From Succinatimonas hippei (lineage in GTDB: Bacteria; Pseudomonadota; Gammaproteobacteria; Enterobacterales; Succinivibrionaceae): 29,787 bases of DNA. Below, piece after piece: positions 15,928 through 23,977 of the stretch; the first letter of the stretch is position 1, and every line of letters starts with the position of its first letter. The notes beneath the pieces are model-generated. The model was given only the letters and a program-made list of their open reading frames with translations, was not told the DNA's origin and did not search any database. The translations under genes and the position numbers were made by a program. The stretch covers positions 1 to 29,787 of the forward strand of contig SFGV01000019.1 of NCBI GenBank assembly GCA_004557545.1, read 5' to 3'.

Positions 15928-16722
15928 ATGATTGGTAAGATACTCGGGGATCGCCTTTTCTCAAGCGGGATTGGCGGTCCCTTTTATTCAATTAAATGTT
16001 CCCTGACTGGCTTTGGCAGGGACATTCCTTTCCGCTTTATCTGTCCTCTGCTTACACCTTTAACACTGATCCTCTGCTTTATATGCCCTCCGGCTTACGC
16101 GGTAATAATGAGCAGAGCGTTCCTGCCTGCCCATGGTGAAATAAGACAACCTGTTGGGCTGACAGTTTTCAACGCCCGCGGAGAGCTGTTAATTGCGGCA
16201 GTATTCTGGTGGTTTATGCTCATAGCAGGATATGAGGTCGTCTCTTTTGTGATTTCCGCTGAGAGCGAAATTTACGCGAAAGCCGCGAGGGCGGGAAAGA
16301 GCCTTCAGCTGGCGACTCCTGAACAGATGGCGTATGTAACCGCGGTTACCCGCAGTTATTTCGCTCTCGCTTTCGTTCTGATGCTCTCGCTTATCCTCTC
16401 GCTAACCCTGTCATTCGCGGGGTTGTCCCGTTCATTCTCACCGCTTAAACTGACCTTGCGCGCGGTATTTGTAAACCTGCCCGGCTATATTTGCCTTTTG
16501 ATGGTCATGCTGCTCCTTTTTGCCTTTATTGAAAAGGAATTCTCCACACTTAAGATCCGTCATATCACGGGATTTATGCTGGGAAGAAAAAATTTCGACC
16601 CCACATGGCCATTTCTGATCTTAAGGATTTACCTTTTAGGTGCCTTCTGCGCGGCGGCAGCTTTATGCTCGGCACTGTCGCTCAGACTCTGGGTTCCTTT
16701 TAAAAGCGATGAGAAAAAATAA
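15928..16722 (+). CDS. Hypothetical multi-pass membrane protein
   Basis: A 264-aa product with about five hydrophobic segments: near residues 38-60, 88-108, 145-165, 180-200 and 232-252. There is a short soluble loop between the second and third (ESEIYAKAARAGKSLQLATPEQ) and a basic region before the last. I do not recognise the family. It begins 7 nt after the yidE stop with no clear ribosome-binding site, and its end overlaps the next gene by about 14 nt, so it belongs to the operon. A 9-bp hairpin with one bulge lies at 15996-16025, inside its first 33 codons. Confidence 0.7.
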   Translation: MIGKILGDRLFSSGIGGPFYSIKCSLTGFGRDIPFRFICPLLTPLTLILCFICPPAYAVIMSRAFLPAHGEIRQPVGLTVFNARGELLIAAVFWWFMLIAGYEVVSFVISAESEIYAKAARAGKSLQLATPEQMAYVTAVTRSYFALAFVLMLSLILSLTLSFAGLSRSFSPLKLTLRAVFVNLPGYICLLMVMLLLFAFIEKEFSTLKIRHITGFMLGRKNFDPTWPFLILRIYLLGAFCAAAALCSALSLRLWVPFKSDEKK

Positions 16723-17272
16723 GGGCCGCTTAACAGTGATCAAAAGGAGCGGTAATGAACTCAGCCCTTGTGGTGAATTACTGCGGGGGCTTGCTCCTTT
16801 TGTTCCTGAAGATCCGCTTATTCTCATTTTAGGCTCAATGCCATCTGCCGCGTCCATTAAGGCAGGCTTCTATTACGCTCATCCTCAAAACCGCTTTTTT
16901 AAAGTGATCGCAGCGCTTTTTGGAGAAGCCCTTCCTGATCTCGTTTCACGCAAAAGGGCTTTATCCAGCATGCGTATAGCGCTATTTGACGTTATAAGGG
17001 AGTGTCGCAGAAAGGGCAGTCTTGATCAGGCGATAACTGACGCGAAGCCTAACGATATCCCGGAGTTTCTCACGGCTCATTCCTCAATTAAAGTCGTTGT
17101 AACCAACGGAGGTCTTAGCGCGAGACTATTATCAAAGCAAAAGCTTCCTGAGGGGATAAGGGTTTTCAATCTTCCTTCAACCAGTCCTGCCAATGCCGTC
17201 TGGAGAATTGATAAACTAACAGAGGTGTATAAAGAGGCTTTAAATGCGGCAGGGATCAAAACTGTTATATAA
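16709..17272 (+). CDS. Hypoxanthine (deoxyinosine)-DNA glycosylase-like, UDG family 6
   Basis: Likely base-excision repair enzyme that removes deaminated adenine (hypoxanthine) from DNA. The 187-aa product has the family's motif 1 region LILGSMPSAAS (about 40-49), then FYYAHPQNRFF (about 54-64) and the late motif NLPSTSPANA (154-163). This fits the hypoxanthine-DNA glycosylase group of the uracil-DNA-glycosylase superfamily rather than Ung or MUG. The start is uncertain: ATG 16709 overlaps the upstream gene by 14 nt, GTG 16736 would also keep all motifs, and neither has a good ribosome-binding site. It lies in an operon with membrane and secreted proteins, which is an odd setting for a repair enzyme. 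It overlaps the next gene by 29 nt. Confidence 0.85.
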   Translation: MRKNKGRLTVIKRSGNELSPCGELLRGLAPFVPEDPLILILGSMPSAASIKAGFYYAHPQNRFFKVIAALFGEALPDLVSRKRALSSMRIALFDVIRECRRKGSLDQAITDAKPNDIPEFLTAHSSIKVVVTNGGLSARLLSKQKLPEGIRVFNLPSTSPANAVWRIDKLTEVYKEALNAAGIKTVI

Positions 17273-18119
17273 AAAAGCCGGCATTTCCGTCCTGCTGGCT
17301 CTGACGCTCGGTCTTTTGTCTTTTTCTGGGGCATCCTACGCGCTAAACACCGCTCGTTCCGGCACACCATCTTTTGTTGATGAACGAAGTTACTCGACCA
17401 CTGTAGTGTACGAGCCTGCCGAGTGCTCCTTATCCGATTTTGATGAACTCTGCTCCCATATGGAGAGAATGTGGTCAACCAGATTTGAGCGAGCGATAGT
17501 AAGCTCCCTCAACGCCAGATCGAGTGACGCTCTCAATCTTACTGACAGAGTTTTGAACGCCAGAACCGAACCAGCGCGTCAGGAGATCCGCATGAGAATA
17601 GTAAATCTCAAAGAACTCGGGTTCGCGATCATCGGCGCAGATATTCACCAGTCGGGGAACGGAGTTGAAAAACGCTTTTATGAGACCGAAAACATCGATC
17701 TAAAGGACAACAAAGTTCTTGGTTTTGATGGTCTTTTCAAAGATCCAAAGCTTGCATCGATGATCTGCGCCCGCAAATTCGAGCAGAAATACGAGAAATA
17801 CCACATGCCGCTTTTTTCGGTGCTCTCTGCGACATTACAAACAGGCCCATGGAATTTTATGTTGCGTCCTGACGGGATTGAGATCGTATTTACTCCGGGG
17901 ACTGCCGAACCTGGCAATAAAATCTCAACGCTCTTTGTAAGCGCAGATGATCTGAAAAACGCCGGCGTTAATGCTAAATATTTCCCGATGTTAAACCCGG
18001 AATTTAGAAAGAAGATGCCTCCCGGACCACGTCCAGTGCCTGAGGATATACCTGATCTGCAAAATGACACTGATATGTCCCCGATGGGGATCCTGCCGCC
18101 TCCGCCACCTGCGCAATAA
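17244..18119 (+). CDS. Secreted/periplasmic DUF3298-like protein
   Basis: A 291-aa product with a signal peptide (basic MRQGSKLLYKK, hydrophobic core to about residue 30, cut near SYA). The mature part shows a conserved-looking centre, YETENIDLKDNKVLGFDGLF, and later FMLRPDGIEIVFTPGTAEPG. These correspond to the L-x-D-LF and (F/Y)x(L/I)xPDGLxIxFxxYxxxPY motifs of DUF3298/RsiV-type domains. The C-terminus is a proline-rich tail ending PPPPPAQ. The domain is common in exported proteins and its lysozyme-binding role is known only for RsiV. AGAGG lies 6 nt before the ATG, inside the 3' end of the glycosylase gene, so expression is coupled. Confidence 0.65.
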   Translation: MRQGSKLLYKKAGISVLLALTLGLLSFSGASYALNTARSGTPSFVDERSYSTTVVYEPAECSLSDFDELCSHMERMWSTRFERAIVSSLNARSSDALNLTDRVLNARTEPARQEIRMRIVNLKELGFAIIGADIHQSGNGVEKRFYETENIDLKDNKVLGFDGLFKDPKLASMICARKFEQKYEKYHMPLFSVLSATLQTGPWNFMLRPDGIEIVFTPGTAEPGNKISTLFVSADDLKNAGVNAKYFPMLNPEFRKKMPPGPRPVPEDIPDLQNDTDMSPMGILPPPPPAQ

Positions 18120-18128
18120 AGCGCCCGC

Positions 18129-18512
18129 ATGGGTAATTCCAACCGCAACCATAAACCTGTCATACTGATAATTTATGAGACCGACAAAAACTTATGTCCT
18201 TTATGTGCCAAGATAAGCGCGACTTATACAAGCTCTGAGAAAATGATTTTCAACGCTGTTACTGGTTATATGGCGGATCTTATATTAAGTCTTGTCACGC
18301 TCAGAACATCGAAGATGCTTGGTAACACCGTCTCAAGATACGATATCTCAAAGGCGCTAAGGCTTATGGAAGTGACAAAAATTAGCTACTGTGTAAGCGG
18401 GATCTTCAAAAGAGATGAGCATACGGACGCTATCTCAGATTACGCCGGGATCTATCTTGATGGCGAGCTTATCCCTCAGTCTGAACTGGAAGCTTTTTTA
18501 AAAATTTCCTGA
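18129..18512 (+). CDS. Small hypothetical protein, last gene of the yidE operon
   Basis: A 127-aa soluble product of unknown family. It begins with a strand-like VILIIYETDK followed by NLCPLCAKIS, a CxxC pair, and contains a long helical middle. The order beta strand then CxxC then helix faintly recalls a thioredoxin-like start, but the remaining elements cannot be matched by eye, so I give no function. It starts 9 nt after the previous stop and is followed 19 nt later by a strong terminator. Confidence 0.6.
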   Translation: MGNSNRNHKPVILIIYETDKNLCPLCAKISATYTSSEKMIFNAVTGYMADLILSLVTLRTSKMLGNTVSRYDISKALRLMEVTKISYCVSGIFKRDEHTDAISDYAGIYLDGELIPQSELEAFLKIS

Positions 18513-18531
18513 TGTGAATACGCGCGAATTA

Positions 18532-18565
18532 AAAAGGCTCCTTTAACGCATTAAAGGAGCCTTTT
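18532..18565. terminator. Strong bidirectional terminator
   Basis: AAAAGGCTCCTTTAA (18532-18546) pairs over 15 bp with 18551-18565 across the loop CGCA. A-runs and T-runs on both sides let it end the yidE operon on the plus strand and the methyltransferase gene on the minus strand. Confidence 0.9.
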
Positions 18566-18614
18566 CATGAGACCATAAAATGATCATTTACTCAGAATGC
18601 TCACTCTTTATGGA

Positions 18615-19739
18615 TCAGGCGTCTTTCCAGACTTCTTTGGCGATCTTGACCACAAGCCTTATCTTGGCCCACTGCTGATCCTCAGTAAGCTTGTTGCCTT
18701 CCTCAGTTGAGGAGAAACCGCACTGGGTAGAAAGGCACAGTTGCTCTAATGGAACATACTGCGAGGCCTCTTTAATGCGCTCTTTAACCGTCTGCTCGTC
18801 CTCAAGCTCAGGGAACTTTGAGGTTATAAGACCGAGCACCACGGTCTGATCCTTGATAAAGCGCAACGGTCTAAAATCTCCGGCGCGATCGGAATCATAC
18901 TCAAGGAAGAAGCCGTCAACTTTGCAGTGGCCGAACAGAAGTTCGGCTACCGGTTCATATCCGCCTGATGAGAACCAGGTAGAACGAAAATTACCGCGGC
19001 AGATATGCATGGTAACGGTCATATCAGCAGGCTTGCGCGAAAGTATCCCGTTTAAAACCTTTACGTAATTCTCCTGAACTTTCTTGAGATCACGGCCGTA
19101 GGAAGAGTACAGCTTGGTCTTTTCATCAGAGCAGAACTCACCCCATGAGGTATCGTCAAACTGAAGATAGCGGCAACCCTCGTTGTAGAGAGCAAGCATC
19201 GCGTCAGTCCAGGTCTGCTCAATATCCTTCAAAAGCTGCTCGTCATTATCCTTGTAAAGGTCAATCGGCGCATAGTCCTTGTCACGCACAATGCAGATTT
19301 GATAGAGCATTGAAGGTGAGGGGATGGTGAACTTGAGCAGGCTTCCTGAGGCAATCTTCTTTAAACGTCTGAAGGCGTCCAAAAAAGGATGATCTTTAGG
19401 AAAACCAACTTTGCCTGTGATCACAGCGGTAGTAGCTTTTGGCTGAACCCCCTGGAAATGGGTTGACCAGGACTGAGCAGAGACATTTTCAACTCCGTCA
19501 AGGCCTACCAGGAAATCAAGATGCCAGAACGCTCTGCGGAACTCGCCATCGGTTACCGCTTTAAGTCCGTTCTTTTTTTCAAGCTCTACCAGCTTTAAGA
19601 TCTCTTCGTCCTCGATTCTGGTGAGTTCCTCTTTTGAAATAAGTCCTTTGTGAAACATCGCGCGGGCGTTCGCGAGAGCGGTCGGACGCAAAAAAGATCC
19701 TACGTGATCAGCGCGAAATGGTGGAAGTATATGAGCCAT
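18615..19739 (-). CDS. MetE-like (YxjG/YxjH type) B12-independent methyltransferase
   Basis: A 374-aa single-barrel protein of the cobalamin-independent methionine synthase II family, corresponding to the catalytic half of MetE; B. subtilis YxjG and YxjH are of the same size. Such enzymes transfer a methyl group to a thiol (homocysteine or a related compound) held by zinc. Visible zinc ligands are H245 and C247 in MHICRGN and C340 in LSTQCGF, with an acidic residue in FFLEYDSDR between them. The N-terminal FRADHVGSFLRP and VTDGEFRR are also typical. GGGAG on the minus strand lies 7 nt before ATG 19739, so I prefer it to the upstream in-frame codon at 19763, which lies in the hairpin between the genes. 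Substrate is not fixed by sequence. Confidence 0.85.
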   Translation of the reverse strand: MAHILPPFRADHVGSFLRPTALANARAMFHKGLISKEELTRIEDEEILKLVELEKKNGLKAVTDGEFRRAFWHLDFLVGLDGVENVSAQSWSTHFQGVQPKATTAVITGKVGFPKDHPFLDAFRRLKKIASGSLLKFTIPSPSMLYQICIVRDKDYAPIDLYKDNDEQLLKDIEQTWTDAMLALYNEGCRYLQFDDTSWGEFCSDEKTKLYSSYGRDLKKVQENYVKVLNGILSRKPADMTVTMHICRGNFRSTWFSSGGYEPVAELLFGHCKVDGFFLEYDSDRAGDFRPLRFIKDQTVVLGLITSKFPELEDEQTVKERIKEASQYVPLEQLCLSTQCGFSSTEEGNKLTEDQQWAKIRLVVKIAKEVWKDA

Positions 19740-19750
19740 ATTTGTCTCCC

Positions 19751-19782
19751 AAAAACGGAGCAACCCGGGTTGCTCCCGTTTG
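19751..19782 (-). terminator. Intercistronic terminator or attenuator
   Basis: ACGG(G)AGCAACC pairs with GGTTGCTCCGT around a CCGG centre (19753-19782), and on the minus strand a TTTTT run follows at 19751-19755. It stands after the symporter gene and only about 12 nt before the ATG of the methyltransferase, merging with its ribosome-binding site. There is no room for a promoter in between, so expression of the methyltransferase must depend on readthrough or on a promoter inside the symporter gene. Confidence 0.75.
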
Positions 19783-19790
19783 GATTTCTA

Positions 19791-21092
19791 TCAGGCTGCC
19801 GTGTTTTCTACAGCTGGCAACTTGCCTTTGAGTTCTTTGTTTACGATGTTGCAGACACAGGAATCAGACCAGACGTTGAGGCAGGTCTCAATCATGTCGA
19901 TTACAGCGTAAACAGGCAGGATCACGCCCATGAGGTCAACAGGGACGTTCATGGATGAGAGCAGTGAAAGGGTCAGGAAGAAGCAGCCCATAGGAACACC
20001 GGCGTTGCCGACAGCGGCGATGGTCGCTATGAAGATCCAGGTTATGAGCGTGGATGCTGAAATCTCAAGACCGGCGTTCTGCATCAGAAAGACTGATGTT
20101 ACAAGTATGAAGGCTGCGCAGCCGTTCATATTGATGGTGGTGCAGATAGGCAGAACAAAACGCGAAACGCGGTGATCTACCCCAAGGTTATCCTCAGCTG
20201 ACGCCAAAGTGACCGGAAGGGTGCCCGCTGATGACTTAGAGAAAAGAGCCACCATGAGAGCGGGCGCCATGCCACGGGCAATCTTAAGCGGATTGAGACC
20301 GCGGATTATAAGCAGAAGAGGCAGAATGATCAGCATCTGGATGAAGTTTGCCGAAAGCACAACGCCGAAATACTGCGCAATTCCGCCTAAGATCACGCCG
20401 GCCTCAAGCTGGTTCACGAGCTGGGCGGTAAAAGCGATAATTCCGATTGGCAGTACGGCAATGAGCCAGTGGATGAGCACAAAAAGCAGATCCTGAAGAC
20501 CGGTCATAACTCTTACAACAGCGGTACGGGCATCAGAGTGCGGCATTGCGGCAAGTCCAAGACCCAGAGCGGCGGCGATGATCAGCACCGACAGCACGTT
20601 GCCTGATACGAAAGGCTGCAGGATGTTGTTAGGAATAACCCCGATAATGTGGGTATAGTAGGTCTCGCCCTTGCCAATTGAAGCGGCGTCAATGCTAGCG
20701 GCCTGAGAGATAGAAGCCGGTACGCTTGATGGCTGCACGATTGAGAAGATCACGGCAGCCAGACTTGCCGCCAGAATAGTAGTAAGCAGGGTATAGAAAA
20801 CGGTATGACCGAAAATTGTTCCGCCGTTTGAGCCGTGATTGAGTCTTGCCAGAGTATTGATAAGCGAAAGCGCGATCACTGGTACGGCCACCAGGCTAAA
20901 GAGTCTTGTAAACACGGTGGCGATAAATGACATCAGTTCATTTACGTCCTGAATATTAAGCCATCCGATTATTGCGCCGATCACGAGACCGCCTATGTAT
21001 AGCACCGCGGTTCGTACCCTTTTTGCCTTGCTGTGGGCTATGTCTGATATAACGGCCTTTGCCGCTTCATCAGCACGATTTTCCTGAGTCAT
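19791..21092 (-). CDS. Dicarboxylate/amino acid:cation symporter (DAACS/SDF family)
   Basis: A sodium- or proton-coupled uptake carrier of the GltP/DctA/SstT superfamily, 433 aa with eight to nine hydrophobic segments and two re-entrant hairpins. Visible signatures are FSKSSAGTLPVTL (serine-rich hairpin 1), TTINMNGCAAF (the NMxGTA-type motif of helix 7, with Cys where Thr is usual), AAVGNAGVPMG (hairpin 2) and YAVIDMIETCLNVWSDS (helix 8, with the Asp and Asn of the substrate site). The exact substrate (glutamate, serine/threonine or C4-dicarboxylate) is not determinable by eye. GGAGG 5 nt before ATG 21090-21092 fixes the start; the frame is open upstream to 21167 without such a site. Confidence 0.9.
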   Translation of the reverse strand: MTQENRADEAAKAVISDIAHSKAKRVRTAVLYIGGLVIGAIIGWLNIQDVNELMSFIATVFTRLFSLVAVPVIALSLINTLARLNHGSNGGTIFGHTVFYTLLTTILAASLAAVIFSIVQPSSVPASISQAASIDAASIGKGETYYTHIIGVIPNNILQPFVSGNVLSVLIIAAALGLGLAAMPHSDARTAVVRVMTGLQDLLFVLIHWLIAVLPIGIIAFTAQLVNQLEAGVILGGIAQYFGVVLSANFIQMLIILPLLLIIRGLNPLKIARGMAPALMVALFSKSSAGTLPVTLASAEDNLGVDHRVSRFVLPICTTINMNGCAAFILVTSVFLMQNAGLEISASTLITWIFIATIAAVGNAGVPMGCFFLTLSLLSSMNVPVDLMGVILPVYAVIDMIETCLNVWSDSCVCNIVNKELKGKLPAVENTAA

Positions 21093-21314
21093 TATTTCCT
21101 CCAGTGGCGCGACATTTCCTGTCTGCACCGCGTATTCTGGTAATGTAGTGATAGAAGCTTCACACAAAAATCTCCATTGAGATCTGGAGAAGCAATAAAT
21201 ATTCTACACTAATGTAAGAAATTTCCGCCGCTAATCTATAGGCTGGAAAACGCGATTACAGATGTGTCGTATGGCTGAAAGCTCTACGACTTAATCATAT
21301 GTTTTGGAGTATTT

Positions 21315-21962
21315 ATGGATTTCTTAACTCTGATGCAAACCCGCTACACCACAAAGTACTATGACAAATCAAAACATATACCTGAGGAGATCTGGAAAAA
21401 AATCCTGGAGTGCATACACCTCTCCCCCAGCTCCGTAAACATGCAGGGCTGGCATTTCATCAGCCTTGAGTCCGACGCTCAGAAGGCCGTACTGCGTCCC
21501 GCGATCGCTGATTTCAATCTGCAGCGCTTTGATGGCGCCGACAAGGTTGTGGTCTTCTGCTACAGGGACAACGCTGAACACGCATGGGCCGAAAAGGTTT
21601 CAAAAAAAATGACCGCTGACGGCCGCCAGGACCATGACATGGAACAGAAGATGGCCGACGGGATGAACGGCTTTCTGGACATGCACAAAAACACCGATGG
21701 TCCTGACAACTGGCAGTCCAAGCAGACCTATATAGCTCTTGGAACCGCGCTTTACGCCGCCGCGTCCTACGGTGTCGATTCAACTGCCTGCGAAGGTCTT
21801 GATATGGAAAAAGCAGCGCAGCTCTTAGGAGTGGACAAGAAAGGCTTTAAGGTTTCATTCTGCTGCTTCTTCGGGTACAGATCAAAAGAGGATAGCAATA
21901 CTCTTGATAAGCGTCCCAAGAGCCGCCTGCCCTTTGACGAGGTAATTGAGCGCCGTCTCTAA
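21315..21962 (+). CDS. NfsB-type NAD(P)H nitroreductase
   Basis: A 215-aa FMN-dependent oxidoreductase of the nitroreductase fold, the usual size for NfsB/dihydropteridine-reductase-like enzymes. Conserved features are MQTRYTTKYYD (the FMN-phosphate arginine region), HLSPSSVNMQGWHF (FMN contact), an ALGTALYAAASYGVDSTACEGLD segment (typical of NfsB: helix then ExxD) and GFKVSFCCFFGYRS near the end. It would reduce quinones, flavins or nitro compounds with NAD(P)H. GGAG lies 7 nt before the ATG. It is a single gene, divergent from the symporter and closed by a terminator. Confidence 0.9.
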   Translation: MDFLTLMQTRYTTKYYDKSKHIPEEIWKKILECIHLSPSSVNMQGWHFISLESDAQKAVLRPAIADFNLQRFDGADKVVVFCYRDNAEHAWAEKVSKKMTADGRQDHDMEQKMADGMNGFLDMHKNTDGPDNWQSKQTYIALGTALYAAASYGVDSTACEGLDMEKAAQLLGVDKKGFKVSFCCFFGYRSKEDSNTLDKRPKSRLPFDEVIERRL

Positions 21963-21975
21963 GATGATGAGACAG

Positions 21976-22006
21976 CAGGGCCGCATAAAACGCGTCCCTG
22001 TTTTTT
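21976..22006 (+). terminator. Terminator after the nitroreductase gene
   Basis: CAGGG (21976-21980) pairs with CCCTG (21996-22000), an inner CGC/GCG also pairs, and six T follow at 22001-22006. Confidence 0.8.
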
Positions 22007-22098
22007 GTATTCTGGCGCATATATTTTGCCAGTATAGGATGTAGTTTTAGTTTTTAGCTATAAAAGTCATGCTGTAAGCGTATTTAACATATGGCTGT

Positions 22099-22127
22099 TT
22101 GATTTTATATGCTAGAATCAGGATAAT
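22099..22127 (+). promoter_or_regulatory. Candidate sigma-70 promoter of the exonuclease-mscL operon
   Basis: TTGATT (22099-22104), a 17-nt spacer and GATAAT (22122-22127). Transcription would begin near 22134, leaving a leader of about 44 nt. Confidence 0.5.
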
Positions 22128-22177
22128 AGTTTAACGGTATTTTTATATCGGCTTCTCTTAAACATACAGGTAATTAA

Positions 22178-23077
22178 ATGCCACAGGATAGCTTCCCGCT
22201 TGAACGCTTTGATGACATAAAAAAGCGTCCGTCAGATTTCAGGCTGCTTGAAAGGATCCCTCTTACCATGCCGGGCATGGAAGAACATTTCCCATTGGAG
22301 CTCGTTCCGCCAATTGAGGGAGAGAGAATTCATCACGCGGTGTTTCTTGATACCGAAACCACCGGCCTGCACACCGGAGAGGATAAGATCATCGAGCTTG
22401 GCATGGTGCGGTGCACCTACTCCTTTGACAGAAAAATAATACTGTCAATTGACTCGTTTTATGACGAATTTGAGGATCCGGGCCGCCCAATTCCATTTGA
22501 GATCCAAAACCTCACTCATATAACGGACGACATGGTCTCAGGTCAGGCGTTTAATGAGGATAAGGTAAATAACATCCTGGCGGGGCGCCCTCTGGTCATC
22601 GCTCACAACGCCTCCTTTGACCGTCCTTTCTTTGACAAACGCTTCCCCATCCTTTCAGAGCTCTCATGGGCCTGTTCAATCAGAGACATCAGATGGGATA
22701 CCTTCGGCGGAAACGGAACCAAGCTTGAGTATCTCAATATGACCCGCGGCTGGTTCTACGAGGCGCACCGCGCTTATGTTGACACGCTCGCGCTGATCTG
22801 GCTTATGCACATCGAGCCTGAAGCATTTTCAATGCTTATAGAGAACGCTCTTCATAAGACGTACCGTGTCACTGCTGTTGGCAGTCCTTATGACATAAAG
22901 GACAAATTAAAGGAGATGGGATACCGTTTTAACGGCAATCTGCACAGTTGGAGTATCCTTGTCCCCACAAAAGAAGAAGCTGACAAACAGATCGCCGCTC
23001 TTCAGTCCATGTACAATGCAAGCGAGGCCATGGTTGAAGTACTGACAGCCAGAAACCGCTACAAAATGGTGAGATAG
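22178..23077 (+). CDS. DnaQ-like DEDDh 3'-5' exonuclease with C-terminal extension
   Basis: A 299-aa member of the DnaQ/RNase T exonuclease superfamily. All five catalytic residues are present: D58 and E60 in FLDTETTGL, D148 in AHNASFDRPFF, H197 and D202 in EAHRAYVDTLAL. It therefore is a DEDDh enzyme expected to remove nucleotides from 3' ends of DNA. The domain is preceded by about 50 residues of unknown role and followed by a roughly 80-residue module with VTAVGSPYDIKDKLKEMGYR and SWSILV, also found in other stand-alone epsilon-like proteins. This is not the replicative DnaQ, which has a different C-terminal polymerase-binding tail. The mscL gene follows after 6 nt. Confidence 0.85.
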   Translation: MPQDSFPLERFDDIKKRPSDFRLLERIPLTMPGMEEHFPLELVPPIEGERIHHAVFLDTETTGLHTGEDKIIELGMVRCTYSFDRKIILSIDSFYDEFEDPGRPIPFEIQNLTHITDDMVSGQAFNEDKVNNILAGRPLVIAHNASFDRPFFDKRFPILSELSWACSIRDIRWDTFGGNGTKLEYLNMTRGWFYEAHRAYVDTLALIWLMHIEPEAFSMLIENALHKTYRVTAVGSPYDIKDKLKEMGYRFNGNLHSWSILVPTKEEADKQIAALQSMYNASEAMVEVLTARNRYKMVR

Positions 23078-23083
23078 GTAAGT

Positions 23084-23542
23084 ATGAATATTACAGAAAA
23101 CGTAAAAGACGCCGCCGGAAAAGGAACTAGCTTTTTAAAGGAATTCCGCGACTTCGCGATGAAAGGCAACGTCATCGACATGGCAGTCGGTGTTGTGATC
23201 GGAACTGCGTTCGGCAAGATTGTCTCTTCTCTGGTCTCTGACATAATCATGCCGCTTGTAGGCGTACTGGTAGGCAGTGTTGATTTTAAAGATCTTGGGA
23301 TAACCCTTCAGGAAAAAACCGCCGATCATGACGCGATCATCTTAAGCTACGGCGCTTTTATTCAGACTGTCCTTGACTTCATCATCATCGCGTTCGCGAT
23401 CTTCCTTACAATCAAGGTACTCACCAGAGTGAAGAACGCGGTCATTTCAGAAAAGGCGGCCCAGCCCGCACCTGTCGATGAGAAAACCGAACTTTTAAAA
23501 GAGATCCGCGATCTACTCAAAAAAGAGCAGGGAATAAAATAA
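23084..23542 (+). CDS. mscL: Large-conductance mechanosensitive channel MscL
   Basis: A pentameric inner-membrane valve that opens under membrane tension to release solutes during osmotic downshock. The 152-aa product holds the family signature KGNVIDMAVGVVIGTAFGKIVSSLVSDIIMP (first helix), a periplasmic loop, the second helix ending near LTIKVL, and the C-terminal cytoplasmic helix bundle EKTELLKEIRDLLKK. Compared with the E. coli protein (136 aa) it has about 15 extra residues before the amphipathic FLKEFRDFAMKGN helix. The start is the only ATG before that helix, with AGGTAAG directly upstream. It is co-transcribed with the exonuclease. Confidence 0.95.
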   Translation: MNITENVKDAAGKGTSFLKEFRDFAMKGNVIDMAVGVVIGTAFGKIVSSLVSDIIMPLVGVLVGSVDFKDLGITLQEKTADHDAIILSYGAFIQTVLDFIIIAFAIFLTIKVLTRVKNAVISEKAAQPAPVDEKTELLKEIRDLLKKEQGIK

Positions 23543-23603
23543 CGCGTAAAGAACGCTGTTTGCTGAAAGCAATTTCGTATCAGAAACGTTGATACAAGGA
23601 AAA

Positions 23604-23634
23604 AGGAGGGCAGAAAAGCCCTCTTCTTATTTTT
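23604..23634. terminator. Bidirectional terminator between mscL and the tautomerase gene
   Basis: GAGGGC (23606-23611) pairs with GCCCTC (23618-23623) around AGAAAA. The T-rich run TTCTTATTTTT follows on the plus strand and CCTTTTTCC on the minus strand, so it can end both converging genes. The last bases overlap the 3' end of the minus-strand gene. Confidence 0.75.
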
Positions 23635-23977
23635 AAAACAGATTTCCCTGCCAGGCCCATTGCTCAAACCCCTCAAAGGAAATATAGATCCCCGCGGGGC
23701 TTAAGCCGAATTCTGAGTCCAGAAGATCGGTGGCCTTTCTCGCGAAGGTCTGCGCCTGAGAATCACTGATACTGCCAAAAGCTTTGACCTGCACATAAGC
23801 GCCATCGTCAAGCTTCCTGCCACCCATCCACAGATCTGACTGAGTTGCCACAGAAATCATCACATACATGGCAGGTTTGCCAAGAGCTGATGCCGCAAGA
23901 TTTGTAAGCTCTGTATGAAGCTGGTCGCTTTTTGCCGCGTCAAGTGATTTGCTGATCTTTACGTCTAACAAAGGCAT
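23633..23977 (-). CDS. MIF-family tautomerase
   Basis: A 114-aa member of the tautomerase superfamily in the macrophage migration inhibitory factor branch. The catalytic Pro directly follows the initiator Met (MPLLDVK), a Lys is in the expected place (LGKPAMYVMISV), and the strings GAYVQVKAFGSIS, LLDSEFGLSPAGIYISFEGF and a C-terminal WAWQGNLF follow the order seen in MIF (GWNGSTF end). The length is that of MIF (about 115 aa), not of the 60-aa 4-oxalocrotonate tautomerases. Members tautomerise phenylpyruvate or dopachrome-like substrates, and homologs in host-associated microbes can mimic the cytokine. GGAG lies 7 nt before the ATG. The gene is divergent from gltS. Confidence 0.85.
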   Translation of the reverse strand: MPLLDVKISKSLDAAKSDQLHTELTNLAASALGKPAMYVMISVATQSDLWMGGRKLDDGAYVQVKAFGSISDSQAQTFARKATDLLDSEFGLSPAGIYISFEGFEQWAWQGNLF

